Shown here: piece by piece, positions 40,620 through 49,980 of the stretch | Position numbering within the stretch: the stretch's first letter is position 1 | Layout: the number at the start of each line of letters is the position of its first letter | Source of the DNA: Solobacterium sp. | GTDB taxonomy: Bacteria; Bacillota_I; Bacilli_A; Erysipelotrichales; Erysipelotrichaceae | NCBI GenBank assembly: GCA_017510405.1 | Contig: JAFWNG010000008.1 | Coordinates: forward strand, 1 to 64,000 | Reading direction: 5' to 3' | Length of the DNA stretch: 64,000 bases | Made by a program: the position numbers and the translations under genes | The notes under the pieces: model-generated | What the model was told of the DNA's origin: nothing | The model's input: the letters and a program-made list of their open reading frames with translations, nothing else | Databases searched by the model: none

Positions 40620-41663
40620 TTAGTTCCGGGCAGCTGCTTCCTTCTTTGCCAGTTCCAGGTCATGTTCAGCCATGATCCGGCACAGTTCTTCGTAGGAAGT
40701 CTTCAGCGGGTTCCAGCCAAGCACTGTCTTTGCCTTTGTAGGATCGCCCCACAGGTCGACAACGTCGGTCGGACGGTACCACTGCGGATTGACGCATACC
40801 AGCATCTTGCCTGTCTTCTTGTCGTAGCCCTTTTCTTCCAGGCCTTCGCCTTCCCATCTCAGATCGATGCCGACATACTTGAATGCGAGTTCTGTGAACT
40901 CACGTACGGTATGCTGTACACCGGTAGCGATGACGAAGTCATCCGGCTGTTCCTGCTGAAGGATGAGCCACATGCATTCGACATAGTCCTTGGCATAGCC
41001 CCAGTCACGCTTGGAATCCAGGTTGCCGAGTTCCAGATGATCCTGCAGACCGCATGCGATACGGCCGGCTGCCAGTGTGATCTTACGGGTAACGAAGTTG
41101 TCGCCGCGGCGCTCAGACTCGTGGTTGAACAGGATGCCGTTGCAAGCGAAGATGCCGTATGCTTCACGGTATTCACGGATCATCCAGAAACCGTACTGCT
41201 TGGCAACTGCGTACGGGCTGAACGGATGGAACGGTGTGTTTTCGTTCTGCGGTACTTCTTCGACCTTTCCGTACAGTTCGGAAGTGGATGCCTGGTAAAC
41301 GCGTGTCTTCTTGTCCAGATGGTTGATATGGACAGCTTCCAGAATACGCAGAACGCCGAGCGCATCTACGTCACCGGTATATTCCGGGGCATCAAAGCTG
41401 ACGCCGACATGGCTCTGTGCAGCCAGGTTGTAGATCTCATCCGGTTCTACCTGACCGACGATGCGGATCAGAGAAGAGGAATCGGAGAGGTCGCCTTCAT
41501 GAATGCGCAGTTTGTTTTCTGCCAGAAGGTGATCGATACGCTGTGTTGTCGAGACCGACGAACGGCGGATAATGCCGTGTACTTCATATCCTTTCTCGAG
41601 AAGGAATTCTGCGAGGTAGGATCCATCCTGTCCGGTAATTCCGGTGATCAGTGCTTTTTTCAT
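40620..41663 (-). CDS. gmd: GDP-mannose 4,6-dehydratase
   Basis: 347 residues. Short-chain dehydrogenase fold with NADP motif [14 protein letters not shown], catalytic SSSLIRI and [10 protein letters not shown] (Tyr-x-x-x-Lys), and GDP-mannose contacts such as NHESERRG. It makes GDP-4-keto-6-deoxy-D-mannose from GDP-mannose. It is the last gene of the polysaccharide operon, next to manC and the Rmd-like reductase that supplies the following step. The start is [11 protein letters not shown] at 41663. Confidence 0.97.
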   Translation of the reverse strand: MKKALITGITGQDGSYLAEFLLEKGYEVHGIIRRSSVSTTQRIDHLLAENKLRIHEGDLSDSSSLIRIVGQVEPDEIYNLAAQSHVGVSFDAPEYTGDVDALGVLRILEAVHINHLDKKTRVYQASTSELYGKVEEVPQNENTPFHPFSPYAVAKQYGFWMIREYREAYGIFACNGILFNHESERRGDNFVTRKITLAAGRIACGLQDHLELGNLDSKRDWGYAKDYVECMWLILQQEQPDDFVIATGVQHTVREFTELAFKYVGIDLRWEGEGLEEKGYDKKTGKMLVCVNPQWYRPTDVVDLWGDPTKAKTVLGWNPLKTSYEELCRIMAEHDLELAKKEAAARN

Positions 41664-41695
41664 ACTGTAGTTTCTCCTTTATATATCTCAGTTAT

Positions 41696-42775
41696 TTATA
41701 ACAGTTCTGTTCTTCCGTTTTCTTCCAGCTGGGCCATGACGGTCTTGATCTCACCGGCATGTTCCTTATCGCAGATCAGGATCGCGTCCTTCGTATCCAC
41801 GATAATGATGTTCTCAAGGCCGACTGCTGCGATCAGCTTGTCTTCGCCCTGAATGATGCAGTTCTTCGAGCTGACGGTGATGACATCGCCGGCAACGATA
41901 CTGCCGTCCGCGTTCTCTTCCTGCAGACGTCCGACGGCCAGCCAGGAACCGACGTCATCCCATCCGAAGTTGCCCGGGATGACATAGATGTTCTCCGCTT
42001 TTTCCAGCACGCCGTAGTCGATGGACTGGGACTGCATGGCGCGGAATTCCTTCTGCAGCACACGGTCGTAGTCCTCGGTGGCGATGGCATCGCGGATCGT
42101 CATGAGCTTTGCGTATGTATCCGGCATATAGGCTTCCAGATCCTTCAGGATCGTGGATACCTTCCAGACGAACTGGCCGGCGTTCCAGAGATACTGGCCG
42201 CTCTTGAGATATTCGCGCGCTTTATCGATATTCGGTTTTTCCACGAAGCGGTCGACGGCGAACGCGGACTTTTTCCGGCTGTCCGGAATGTATTTTATAT
42301 AGCCATAACCGGTCTCCGGATAGTTCGGCGTAATGCCGATCGTCACGATGCTCTTCGATCCTTCCGCGATCTCGCAGGCATCATTCAGTGTTTCCCGGAA
42401 GATATCCGGCATGCGGATCTGGTGGTCGCTCGGAAGAACGATCATGACCGCGTCGTCGTATTTCTGCGCAATGTGCACGGCGCCGAGACCGATGCACGGA
42501 GCGGTGTTGCGGCCGACCGGTTCACACAGAATGTTTTCTTCCGGAATGCCCGGCAGCTGCTCTTTCACGAGCTCACGGTAATCTTCGTTTGTGGAGATAT
42601 AGATATCTTCCATGCGGATGACCGGCAGTAAGCGCTCAACGGTGAGCTGGATCATTGTTTTGCCGTCACCGGTCAGCGACAGGAACTGCTTCGGCAGACT
42701 CTTGCGGGAACGCGGCCAGAAGCGGGTGCCTCTTCCGCCTGCCATGATCAGGACTGTTTTTGTTAATTGACTCAT
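41696..42775 (-). CDS. manC: Mannose-1-phosphate guanylyltransferase
   Basis: 359 residues, single-domain type without a C-terminal isomerase or cupin. The pyrophosphorylase signature MAGGRGTRFWPRSRKSLPKQF is intact at the N-terminus, and FVEKPNIDKAREY supplies the sugar-phosphate site. It makes GDP-mannose for Gmd next door. A second, longer ManC-type protein is encoded at 57668-58978. The gap to gmd is about 30 bases, so the two are co-transcribed. Confidence 0.95.
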   Translation of the reverse strand: MSQLTKTVLIMAGGRGTRFWPRSRKSLPKQFLSLTGDGKTMIQLTVERLLPVIRMEDIYISTNEDYRELVKEQLPGIPEENILCEPVGRNTAPCIGLGAVHIAQKYDDAVMIVLPSDHQIRMPDIFRETLNDACEIAEGSKSIVTIGITPNYPETGYGYIKYIPDSRKKSAFAVDRFVEKPNIDKAREYLKSGQYLWNAGQFVWKVSTILKDLEAYMPDTYAKLMTIRDAIATEDYDRVLQKEFRAMQSQSIDYGVLEKAENIYVIPGNFGWDDVGSWLAVGRLQEENADGSIVAGDVITVSSKNCIIQGEDKLIAAVGLENIIIVDTKDAILICDKEHAGEIKTVMAQLEENGRTELL

Positions 42776-42825
42776 AGTTTGACCTCTGTATAATCGTATG
42801 AATTATAGCATAAGAACCGTGGTTC

Positions 42826-43776
42826 TTATACACGGCTTCGCCACCAGTCCAGGGTTTCCTGGATGGTCGTGTCCAGAGAGATCTCCGGCTTCCATCCCGT
42901 GCATTCCTGCAGCTTGGTGATATCCGCTTCAATGATCGGCACATCGATCGGACGCAGCTTCTCCGGATCGACGTAGACTTCGATCTCACATTTCGCATGG
43001 GAGAGGATCTGATCGAGGATCGAACGGATCTGCACCGCTTTGCCGGAACCGACGTTATAGGTCTCGCCGGCTTTTCCGAGCTTCATCAGGAGCACATAGG
43101 CGCGCACAACGTCGCGGACATCGGTAAAGTCGCGCATCGCCGCAAGATTCCCGACGTGGATCACCGGTTCTTTCAGTCCCTTTTCGATCTCTGCGACCTG
43201 TTTTGAGAAGTCGGCCGTGACGCCGATCGGCGCCTGGTTCGGTCCGGTGTGATTGAAGGAACGGGTACTCATGATCTCAAGTCCGTATCCCTTCGCATAC
43301 AGTTTTCCGATCATGTTCTGGCATACCTTTGTAACGGCGTAAATATTGCCGGGACGGGTATTGTTGTCCTCAATGATCGGCACTTCGTCTTCTTTGACGT
43401 GACCGTACTCTTCTCCGGATCCGATCAGAAGCACGCGCGGCTTCTTTTCCGCCCGGCACAGCGCATCCAGCAGATTGACGGCACCCTTGATATTGATATC
43501 GATGGTCAGCTGGGGATTCTTCCAGGACAGTGCCACGGAGCTCTGCGCTGCCAGATGGAACAGATAGTCCGGCTGTACTTCCTGCAGAAGCGCATCGATC
43601 TGTTCCGGTGCCGTAATGTCGAGATCGCATACGGTGATCCCGTCTTTCGCGATGACTTCGCGCGGCATTTTGGTCGCCGTGATCTTCCAGGATGGTTCGT
43701 CCCGCTGTATGCAGTCGATCAGGTGTCCGCCGACAAAGCCGGCAGCCCCGATGATCAGTACATTCTTTTCATCCAT
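42826..43776 (-). CDS. rmd: GDP-4-keto-6-deoxy-D-mannose reductase (Rmd-like)
   Basis: 316 residues. Extended SDR with IGAAGFVGGHL, catalytic Tyr/Lys in YAVTK, and the Rmd-type block RSFNHTGPNQ, RDFTDVRDVVRAY, GETYNVGSGKAVQI. This is the GDP-D-rhamnose-forming reductase pattern rather than GDP-L-fucose synthase, which is an epimerase-reductase with a different signature. The start is placed at 43776 because GAGGT lies eight bases before it; an ATG two codons earlier is too close to that site. With Gmd it completes GDP-mannose to GDP-D-rhamnose. Confidence 0.85.
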   Translation of the reverse strand: MDEKNVLIIGAAGFVGGHLIDCIQRDEPSWKITATKMPREVIAKDGITVCDLDITAPEQIDALLQEVQPDYLFHLAAQSSVALSWKNPQLTIDINIKGAVNLLDALCRAEKKPRVLLIGSGEEYGHVKEDEVPIIEDNNTRPGNIYAVTKVCQNMIGKLYAKGYGLEIMSTRSFNHTGPNQAPIGVTADFSKQVAEIEKGLKEPVIHVGNLAAMRDFTDVRDVVRAYVLLMKLGKAGETYNVGSGKAVQIRSILDQILSHAKCEIEVYVDPEKLRPIDVPIIEADITKLQECTGWKPEISLDTTIQETLDWWRSRV

Positions 43777-43798
43777 AGTCATTACCTCTTCTTCTGTA

Positions 43799-44971
43799 TT
43801 ATACATGACCTTCGATCAGTTCCCGAATCTGTTTCAGCACCGTATCCCAGGAATACCGCTCCGAGACGTATTTCTGCCCGGCCAGGCCGATCATCTTCCG
43901 TTCTTCCGGACGTTCCTGAAGACGGTTGAGGATCCCTTCAAATTCGAAGTAATCCCGGTAGTAAAGGCCGCCGTTGGACAGGACGCAGTGATCCCGGGTC
44001 ACTTCGCACGCTGCGTTCACCACCGCCGGCACGCCGAGCGCCATCGATTCCAGTACGACCATCGACAGGCTTTCGAACCGGGACGGCAGCACCAGGCACA
44101 GCGCGCCGGCCATGACATCGTATTTTTCCTGCTCCGGCACAAAGCCCAGCGATACGATATGTTCGCTCTTTTTCAGTTTGATCGATTCCCGACCGCACAG
44201 CACCAGTTTCAGATCCGACGCATTGCGTTTCTTATATTCCTCAAAGTATTTCACCAGCACCGGCACGAGTTTTCCTTCGTCCACCCGTCCGACATAGGTA
44301 ATATAATTTCCCAGGTCATATTTTTCCCGGGTGCCCTCCGCATCCGTAACGGCAGGCACTTCGATCCCGCAGCCGCCCACGACATGCGGCACGTCGCCGT
44401 TGTGGAAGATGCGCTCACAGAGGCGGCGCTCCGCTTCCGTGAGATAGATGATCCCGGCACATTCCCGGAATATCTTCTGCAGGCTTTTCATGAATATATA
44501 CTGCTCATCATGCGCGGTCGGCACCAGGATGGCTTTGTCCGCCACTTCCGGCAGTCCCGCCACGGTCGTCCAGTACAGATACGTGAAGAAGATAAATGCG
44601 TCGTAGCTGTCTTTTTCCCGTTTCAGAGCCTCCGCAAGATCCGGACAGTACGGTCCCTGGGCGATCAGCCATTCAGTCTCCTTTGCTTCGTTTCCGCACA
44701 CTTCCTTGCGGAATACCGCATTGAGCGGATCGGTCTTCTTCCGGTCACGCTCCTGAACAGCAGAAAAACGGTATACGCGGATACCGTTGATCACCTCTTC
44801 ATTTGCCGTATATTCATTCTTCCAGGTGATATAGTCTTTTGCCCTGGATGTCATGACGCTGACATCATAGTACCGGGACAGATGTTCTGCCATTTCCCGG
44901 CACAGCAGCTCCGCACCGCCGTTGACTTCCTTCCCGTATCGCTGGATGACAAAGCAGATCTTTTTCTTCAT
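43799..44971 (-). CDS. GT4 family glycosyltransferase (paralogue A)
   Basis: 390 residues, GT-B fold. The opening ICFVIQRYGKEVNGGAE and the donor-site E-x7-E in FESLSMVVLE define GT4. It is closely similar to the protein at 53105-54283 and related to that at 46714-47904, indicating duplications within the locus. No membrane helix; it would act at the inner face of the membrane. The gap to the next GT4 gene is one base. Sugar specificity is unknown; D-rhamnose is plausible from context. Confidence 0.88.
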   Translation of the reverse strand: MKKKICFVIQRYGKEVNGGAELLCREMAEHLSRYYDVSVMTSRAKDYITWKNEYTANEEVINGIRVYRFSAVQERDRKKTDPLNAVFRKEVCGNEAKETEWLIAQGPYCPDLAEALKREKDSYDAFIFFTYLYWTTVAGLPEVADKAILVPTAHDEQYIFMKSLQKIFRECAGIIYLTEAERRLCERIFHNGDVPHVVGGCGIEVPAVTDAEGTREKYDLGNYITYVGRVDEGKLVPVLVKYFEEYKKRNASDLKLVLCGRESIKLKKSEHIVSLGFVPEQEKYDVMAGALCLVLPSRFESLSMVVLESMALGVPAVVNAACEVTRDHCVLSNGGLYYRDYFEFEGILNRLQERPEERKMIGLAGQKYVSERYSWDTVLKQIRELIEGHV

Positions 44972-44972
44972 A

Positions 44973-46052
44973 TCACTTTCCCGAAGCGATGAAATTCCTC
45001 AGATAGGTCATGAACTGGTCCATGATCACTGCATTGTCGAAATCCTTCAGACGGGCGTCCTGACCGGCGATGATGGTCCGGCGCAGTTCTTCGTCCTTTA
45101 CGACCCGGTCGATGAGACCTGCGACTTCCAGCATATTCTTTTCCTGGAACAGGATGCCGCTGCCGCCGAGCGTCGACGGAATGGCCGTGGAATCATACGC
45201 GATGATCGGAACATGAAAAAACATGGATTCCGCAAGCGGAACACAGAAGCCTTCATGTTCGCTCATGCACAGGAATACATCGGCGATGGTGTAGTACGCC
45301 AGGATCTCCGTGAACTTGATGTGGCCCATGAGATAGACGTCTTCCACACCGATGCTTTTGATGTAGCTGCTCAGCCGGCGGTAATAGATATCCGTATCGA
45401 AATATTTGCCGATGAGGAACAGCCGCGCGTCCTTGTCATAGTATTTCTTGTACAGCGCAAACGCGTGGATGATATCTTCCTGCTTCTTGTTCGGCGCCAC
45501 ACGGCCGACGAACAGGATATTTGCGCCCGGCTGATTCTTGTATCTCCGGATCACTTTTCTGTCCGGTTCTTTTTTATAGTCGTCAAATGCGATCAGGATC
45601 GGCAGTACGTCGATCGGACATGTAAAGCCGTAGGAGATCAGATCCTGTTTATTGAATTCCGAGTCTGCCAGGCAGTAGTCGAAAAGATCGGCGCATGTCT
45701 TCAGTTCCGCAAGACCGTTCTTGCAGTTGTTGTATACAGCCGCGTCATAGTCCTTGAAGAAATGGCTCGGCGTAATGTTGTGATAGATGCAGATCTTTTT
45801 GCATTTCGCTTTGCGGATATTCGGCAGGAATCTCCAGCCGATGGAAAAATGATAGATAATGACGTCATCTTTCGCCGGCTCTTCCCACTCTTTGATCGTT
45901 TTGGAATCGGTGCTTTCCAGTCTGTAATCCAGTATTTCCGCATAGATCACGGACTTATAGCCGTTGCTCTTCAGCGCCCGGTCGATCGCGATCACTTCGT
46001 TGCCGATCGCATCGCCGTGGGTCAGGCAAGGCAGCATCTGTATGATTTTCAT
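44973..46052 (-). CDS. GT4 family glycosyltransferase
   Basis: 359 residues. MKIIQMLPCLTHGDAIGNEV opens the acceptor domain. The donor domain has NILFVGRVAPNKKQEDIIHAF and the E-x7-E motif EGFCVPLAE. This resembles the D-rhamnosyl and mannosyl transferases WbpY/WbpZ in general layout, though assignment to a linkage is not possible. It lies between a GT4 paralogue and the coiled-coil gene at 46116 in the same transcript. Confidence 0.88.
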   Translation of the reverse strand: MKIIQMLPCLTHGDAIGNEVIAIDRALKSNGYKSVIYAEILDYRLESTDSKTIKEWEEPAKDDVIIYHFSIGWRFLPNIRKAKCKKICIYHNITPSHFFKDYDAAVYNNCKNGLAELKTCADLFDYCLADSEFNKQDLISYGFTCPIDVLPILIAFDDYKKEPDRKVIRRYKNQPGANILFVGRVAPNKKQEDIIHAFALYKKYYDKDARLFLIGKYFDTDIYYRRLSSYIKSIGVEDVYLMGHIKFTEILAYYTIADVFLCMSEHEGFCVPLAESMFFHVPIIAYDSTAIPSTLGGSGILFQEKNMLEVAGLIDRVVKDEELRRTIIAGQDARLKDFDNAVIMDQFMTYLRNFIASGK

Positions 46053-46115
46053 ATAACCCTCCTCTTAGTAAGGACTGTTCATTTATTCGTATTGTATGAA
46101 GCTGCGCTTACTCTG

Positions 46116-46652
46116 TTATTTCTTTTCCAGTTCGCTGATCTTTTCTTCCAGCTGCGCGATCCTCTGCGTCAGTGCCTCCACGGTATCCATCAGATCCATG
46201 TTCTTCTCGAGAAGACTGTTGACAGACTGCAGTTCCTCTTCCATTTCGGCAACTTTCTTATCGTTGTCGTTGATATAGTTGCGGACCTGGTTCGCGCTCT
46301 TTGCCGTCATCATATTGAAATCGTTCTGATCGCTTACGATCGGATCGATAAAGAAGCGGATCAGCTTCCGGATCACGCGCTTAATAAAGACGACCAGAAA
46401 ACCAAGTACGCCTGTGCCCTGGATCGGATGCCAGACCTGTACCTGGAAACAGCGGTTCATATAGTCATTCGCGTCCGCCAGCGCGTCGGAATTAAACGGT
46501 CCCAGATCATTGGATAAAACAGCCACACTTTCCGGCATCGGAATATCCTCGAAGGATAATACTTCGTCCCGCAGTCCCCGGTTATCGATATCGGCGCGGA
46601 TCTCCTCCATGATTTTTGTGACATCAACATTTATCTCTTTATTGTTTTCCAT
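46116..46652 (-). CDS. Small membrane-associated coiled-coil protein of the polysaccharide locus
   Basis: 178 residues. The N-terminal motif VTKIMEEIRADIDNRGLRDEVLSFEDIPMP is followed by a hydrophobic amphipathic stretch (about 84-104, VLGFLVVFIKRVIRKLIRFFI), a segment FNMMTAKSANQVRNYI, and a coiled coil to the end (about 125-178). I recall the N-terminal motif at the start of methyltransferases and glycosyltransferases in Bacillota glycan loci; here it stands alone. It shares this layout with 54270-54761. A scaffold or chain-length ruler role is inference. Confidence 0.7.
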   Translation of the reverse strand: MENNKEINVDVTKIMEEIRADIDNRGLRDEVLSFEDIPMPESVAVLSNDLGPFNSDALADANDYMNRCFQVQVWHPIQGTGVLGFLVVFIKRVIRKLIRFFIDPIVSDQNDFNMMTAKSANQVRNYINDNDKKVAEMEEELQSVNSLLEKNMDLMDTVEALTQRIAQLEEKISELEKK

Positions 46653-46713
46653 AAGCAGTGATATTTCTCCTTTCCTGCTGACGATCGAAACATGCTTCGT
46701 CAGGACTCGTTTT

Positions 46714-47904
46714 TTATTCCCGGGTCAGTTCTGAAAAAAACGACATGAGTTTTTCAACGATCCTGTTCCAGCTGAAATTGCTCAGAACATACTCTCTTCC
46801 GTTTTCTCCCATCGTCCGGGCAATGTCTTCGTGCGTCAGAATATAGTCCAGGCCTCCTTCGAATTCGAAGTAGTCTTTGAACCACAGACCGCCGTTGGTT
46901 TCCCGGCAGAAGTTCTTCGTGACGGCACAGTCTTCGTGGACCATGACCGGACGTTTTCCAAGCCAGCTTTCCATGATCACGATGGAAAAGCTCTCATGCA
47001 CGGACGGATTGCACAGCAGGGACGCTGCGGCGCAGGCATCGTGCTTATCCTGCAGATCCACAAATCCGAGATCGATGATCCTGTCCTTCAGACGCTCCGG
47101 GATCGTGACGTCGCCGCCGCCGATCAGCACGAGCTTCAGATCACTCTCCGGGTGACGCTTGATATACATCGCGTAATACTGGATCAGCAGATAGATATTC
47201 TTTCCGACATCCTTGCGTCCCGCATACAGGATGAACGGTTCGCGGATATTGTACTTTTCGCGGAAATGTTCCGGATACGATTCAAATTCCGTATCCACGC
47301 CGGCGCCGGCAATGATCTGTTTTGCCTTCGACAGATCGAAGACCTGATTGGCAAGATCGTGTTCCGGCTTCGAAAGATAGATCATTCCCCGGACGCTCTC
47401 AAATGCCTTCCGGTATATATCCATGTGAATATACGCTTCCTCGTGGAAGCACGGGATCAGTACGCTCTTTTCCGGACATGCCAGGATACCGTAATAATTC
47501 GTCGAGAACATATACGGGATATAGATGAACAATGCGTATTCATCTTTATGCGCTTTGATGTATTTATACAGAAGAGGACTATTGACGAACTCTTCCATGA
47601 ATGTCTTTTCTTCTGCCGCAGAGACCTGCTGGTTGTTCATGAGACGGATATTGATCGCGTCAAACTTCGCCGCGTCTCTCTTGCGCACCGGAAAACGTCG
47701 GACAGTCACGCCGTTGATGACCTCGATCCCTTCCGGATAGAAATTCTCACCCCAGTCGCTGTTGAACTGCTTCACACAGGTCGTCAGTACTTCCAGATCC
47801 ACGCCTGCCTTTGTCAGGTGGGTGACGATCCCGCGCAGTTCACTTTCAGCACCGCCGGTTATATTCGCTGCGTACCAGGGTATAACAAATGCCAGTTTCT
47901 TCAT
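46714..47904 (-). CDS. GT4 family glycosyltransferase (paralogue B)
   Basis: 396 residues. The opening LAFVIPWYAANITGGAESEL parallels the other two long GT4 paralogues of the locus. The donor site has FILYAGRKDVGKNIYLLI and E-x7-E in HESFSIVIMES. It is more diverged than the 43799/53105 pair. It directly precedes the coiled-coil gene and follows wzt, in the same operon. Confidence 0.88.
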   Translation of the reverse strand: MKKLAFVIPWYAANITGGAESELRGIVTHLTKAGVDLEVLTTCVKQFNSDWGENFYPEGIEVINGVTVRRFPVRKRDAAKFDAINIRLMNNQQVSAAEEKTFMEEFVNSPLLYKYIKAHKDEYALFIYIPYMFSTNYYGILACPEKSVLIPCFHEEAYIHMDIYRKAFESVRGMIYLSKPEHDLANQVFDLSKAKQIIAGAGVDTEFESYPEHFREKYNIREPFILYAGRKDVGKNIYLLIQYYAMYIKRHPESDLKLVLIGGGDVTIPERLKDRIIDLGFVDLQDKHDACAAASLLCNPSVHESFSIVIMESWLGKRPVMVHEDCAVTKNFCRETNGGLWFKDYFEFEGGLDYILTHEDIARTMGENGREYVLSNFSWNRIVEKLMSFFSELTRE

Positions 47905-47916
47905 ATTTATTACCTG

Positions 47917-49203
47917 TTACTGCTCATACCATTTTGTTTCGTAATGGATGATTCCAGCTTCGTTCCACCGTTTCACAACGGTGATCTTCATATATTCATT
48001 GTAGTAATCGCACGGCGTGGTGTCCGCTTCTATGATCGAACACTGCAGGATATATTCGCCGCCCATCAGCCACAGCGGATTGCTTTCAAAGTATACAGTT
48101 CCCTCTGTTTTGCCTTTGGTATTAACCTTCACGTCGCATAACCGTGTATTTGTACCGAAGATCCACAGACCGTCCAGGGTATAGATACCCATGCCGAAGA
48201 TCAGTTCATCCATAGGCTCATTGATCTGATAGTCGAACCGGAGATAGAATTTCTCTTCCGGATACAGCGCGTCGACCGGCTTCAGTTCATGGTTCAGCAG
48301 TTCGCAGCTGCGGATCACCGCCTTCTGGTTGCCGAAATGCTTCGCGGTCGGATCCATTGTGACCGGATCCTTTCTTTCTGCCGGATCGTTTTTCTTCACA
48401 CCGTCCGCAGGCAGACCTGCCAGTTCCATCTGACGGCGGCGTTCTTCGTTGATCGCCAGGATCCGCTGGTTGTTCATATACGCCAGATATGTGTCAACGA
48501 CATCCGAGCTCTTGCCCTGGGTGACGATCTTTCCCTTATTGATCCAGATCGCTTTGGAGCAGAACGATTTCACGGTATTCATATCGTGCGTGACCAGAAC
48601 GATCGTCACGCCGCTCCGCTTCAGTTCCTGCATCCTTCCGTAGCACTTCGCCTGGAAATTCGCGTCACCAACGGCAAGGATCTCGTCGATCAGCAGGATA
48701 TCGGCATTGACATTGATCGCAATGGCAAATGCCAGACGCATATACATACCGGACGAATAGGTACGCACCGGGTTGTCAATAAAGTCCCACAGTTCCGAGA
48801 AATTGATAATGTCATCCAGACGGTCATCGATCTCTTTCTTTGTCAGTCCGAAGATCGAGGCGTTGATGTAGATATTCTCTCTGCCGCTCATGTCCGGGTG
48901 GAACCCGGCGCCCAGTTCGATCAGCGAGGATACTCTGCCGCGCATTTCGATCGTTCCGCTGTCGGGATACATGATCTTCGTAAGCAGTTTTAAAGTCGTT
49001 GACTTTCCGCAGCCGTTGTGGCCGATCAGGGCAACGGCTTCACCGATCTCAACATCAAAGGAGATCCCGTCCAGGACTACTCTGTTCGTGCTTTTTCTGC
49101 GCTTTGAAAACAAAGCCAGTTCTTTTAATGTTCTGCCTTTATCCAGATAGACTTTAAAAGACTTCGTTACGTCTTTTACTTCGATTGCATTTTCTGGCTT
49201 CAT
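47917..49203 (-). CDS. wzt: ABC polysaccharide exporter ATPase with C-terminal Wzt domain
   Basis: 428 residues. The ATPase part has Walker A GHNGCGKST, signature TYSSGMYMRL, and Walker B ILLIDEILAVGD. After residue about 240 a linker leads to a C-terminal beta-sandwich of the Wzt_C type (AVIRSCELLNHELKPVDALY to CSIIEADTTPCDYYN). In O-antigen systems of the O9a type this domain binds the capped end of the finished chain before export. The C-terminal domain therefore hints at a terminated polymer here. Confidence 0.93.
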   Translation of the reverse strand: MKPENAIEVKDVTKSFKVYLDKGRTLKELALFSKRRKSTNRVVLDGISFDVEIGEAVALIGHNGCGKSTTLKLLTKIMYPDSGTIEMRGRVSSLIELGAGFHPDMSGRENIYINASIFGLTKKEIDDRLDDIINFSELWDFIDNPVRTYSSGMYMRLAFAIAINVNADILLIDEILAVGDANFQAKCYGRMQELKRSGVTIVLVTHDMNTVKSFCSKAIWINKGKIVTQGKSSDVVDTYLAYMNNQRILAINEERRRQMELAGLPADGVKKNDPAERKDPVTMDPTAKHFGNQKAVIRSCELLNHELKPVDALYPEEKFYLRFDYQINEPMDELIFGMGIYTLDGLWIFGTNTRLCDVKVNTKGKTEGTVYFESNPLWLMGGEYILQCSIIEADTTPCDYYNEYMKITVVKRWNEAGIIHYETKWYEQ

Positions 49204-49980
49204 TTATAACTCCTCCGCAAAATGTACTTTTAATCTGGAGAAGGTCTGGTATCCGACAAACAGAATGACGATGCCGAAGATCACAGCACTGATCAGCGTT
49301 TCCAGCTGAGGAACCCGTCCGTAATACAGAATATCCCTGTAGGCAACAATGATCGGCGTCATGGGATTCAGCCGGAACAGCGGGACCAGTTTTTCCGGGA
49401 CATTTTCCAGACCGTACATGACCGGTGTCGCAAACTGCCATGCCATGACGATGATTCCCATAAAGTACTCAACGTCACGCCAGTACACCGTAACACTGCT
49501 TACGAGCAGCGCCGAGCCCAGCGCAACAAAGTATTCGATGATCATGACCAGCGGCATCCAGACCAGCGCTTCGAAGCGGATCGGATAACCGGCGATCAGC
49601 AGGACCGCCAGGACGACGATCATACTGAGGCACATATTGACAAACTGACTGGTCACGAAAGATACCGGTATGACTTCCCGGGGGAAATAGATCTTCTTCA
49701 GCATATCTCCCTGGGCCCGGATACAGCCGGCTCCGGCTGAGACACATGAGCTAAAAAAAATCCACGGCACAAGGGCAACAAACAAAAACAGATAAAAGTC
49801 TTTGATGCCGTTTCTTAAAATGATCGAAAAGACCATTGTATACACCATCAGCTGCAGCAGCGGGTTTATAAATGTCCATGCAAATCCGAGAACCGAGCCT
49901 TTGTATCTTCCGCGCAGATCGCGGTGCACCAGAGACCGGATCATTTCTCTGTATGCATAAAGTTCATTAATGATCTTCAT
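49204..49980 (-). CDS. wzm: ABC polysaccharide exporter permease
   Basis: 258 residues from the ATG at 49980 with GGAGAG upstream. About six helices, ABC-2 family. The N-terminal MIRSLVHRDLRGRYKGSVLGFAWTFINPLLQL is typical of Wzm/TagG-type permeases, and GDMLKKIYFPREVIPVS marks the cytoplasmic loop that contacts Wzt. It is immediately adjacent to wzt. It moves undecaprenyl-linked polymer across the membrane. Confidence 0.94.
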   Translation of the reverse strand: MKIINELYAYREMIRSLVHRDLRGRYKGSVLGFAWTFINPLLQLMVYTMVFSIILRNGIKDFYLFLFVALVPWIFFSSCVSAGAGCIRAQGDMLKKIYFPREVIPVSFVTSQFVNMCLSMIVVLAVLLIAGYPIRFEALVWMPLVMIIEYFVALGSALLVSSVTVYWRDVEYFMGIIVMAWQFATPVMYGLENVPEKLVPLFRLNPMTPIIVAYRDILYYGRVPQLETLISAVIFGIVILFVGYQTFSRLKVHFAEEL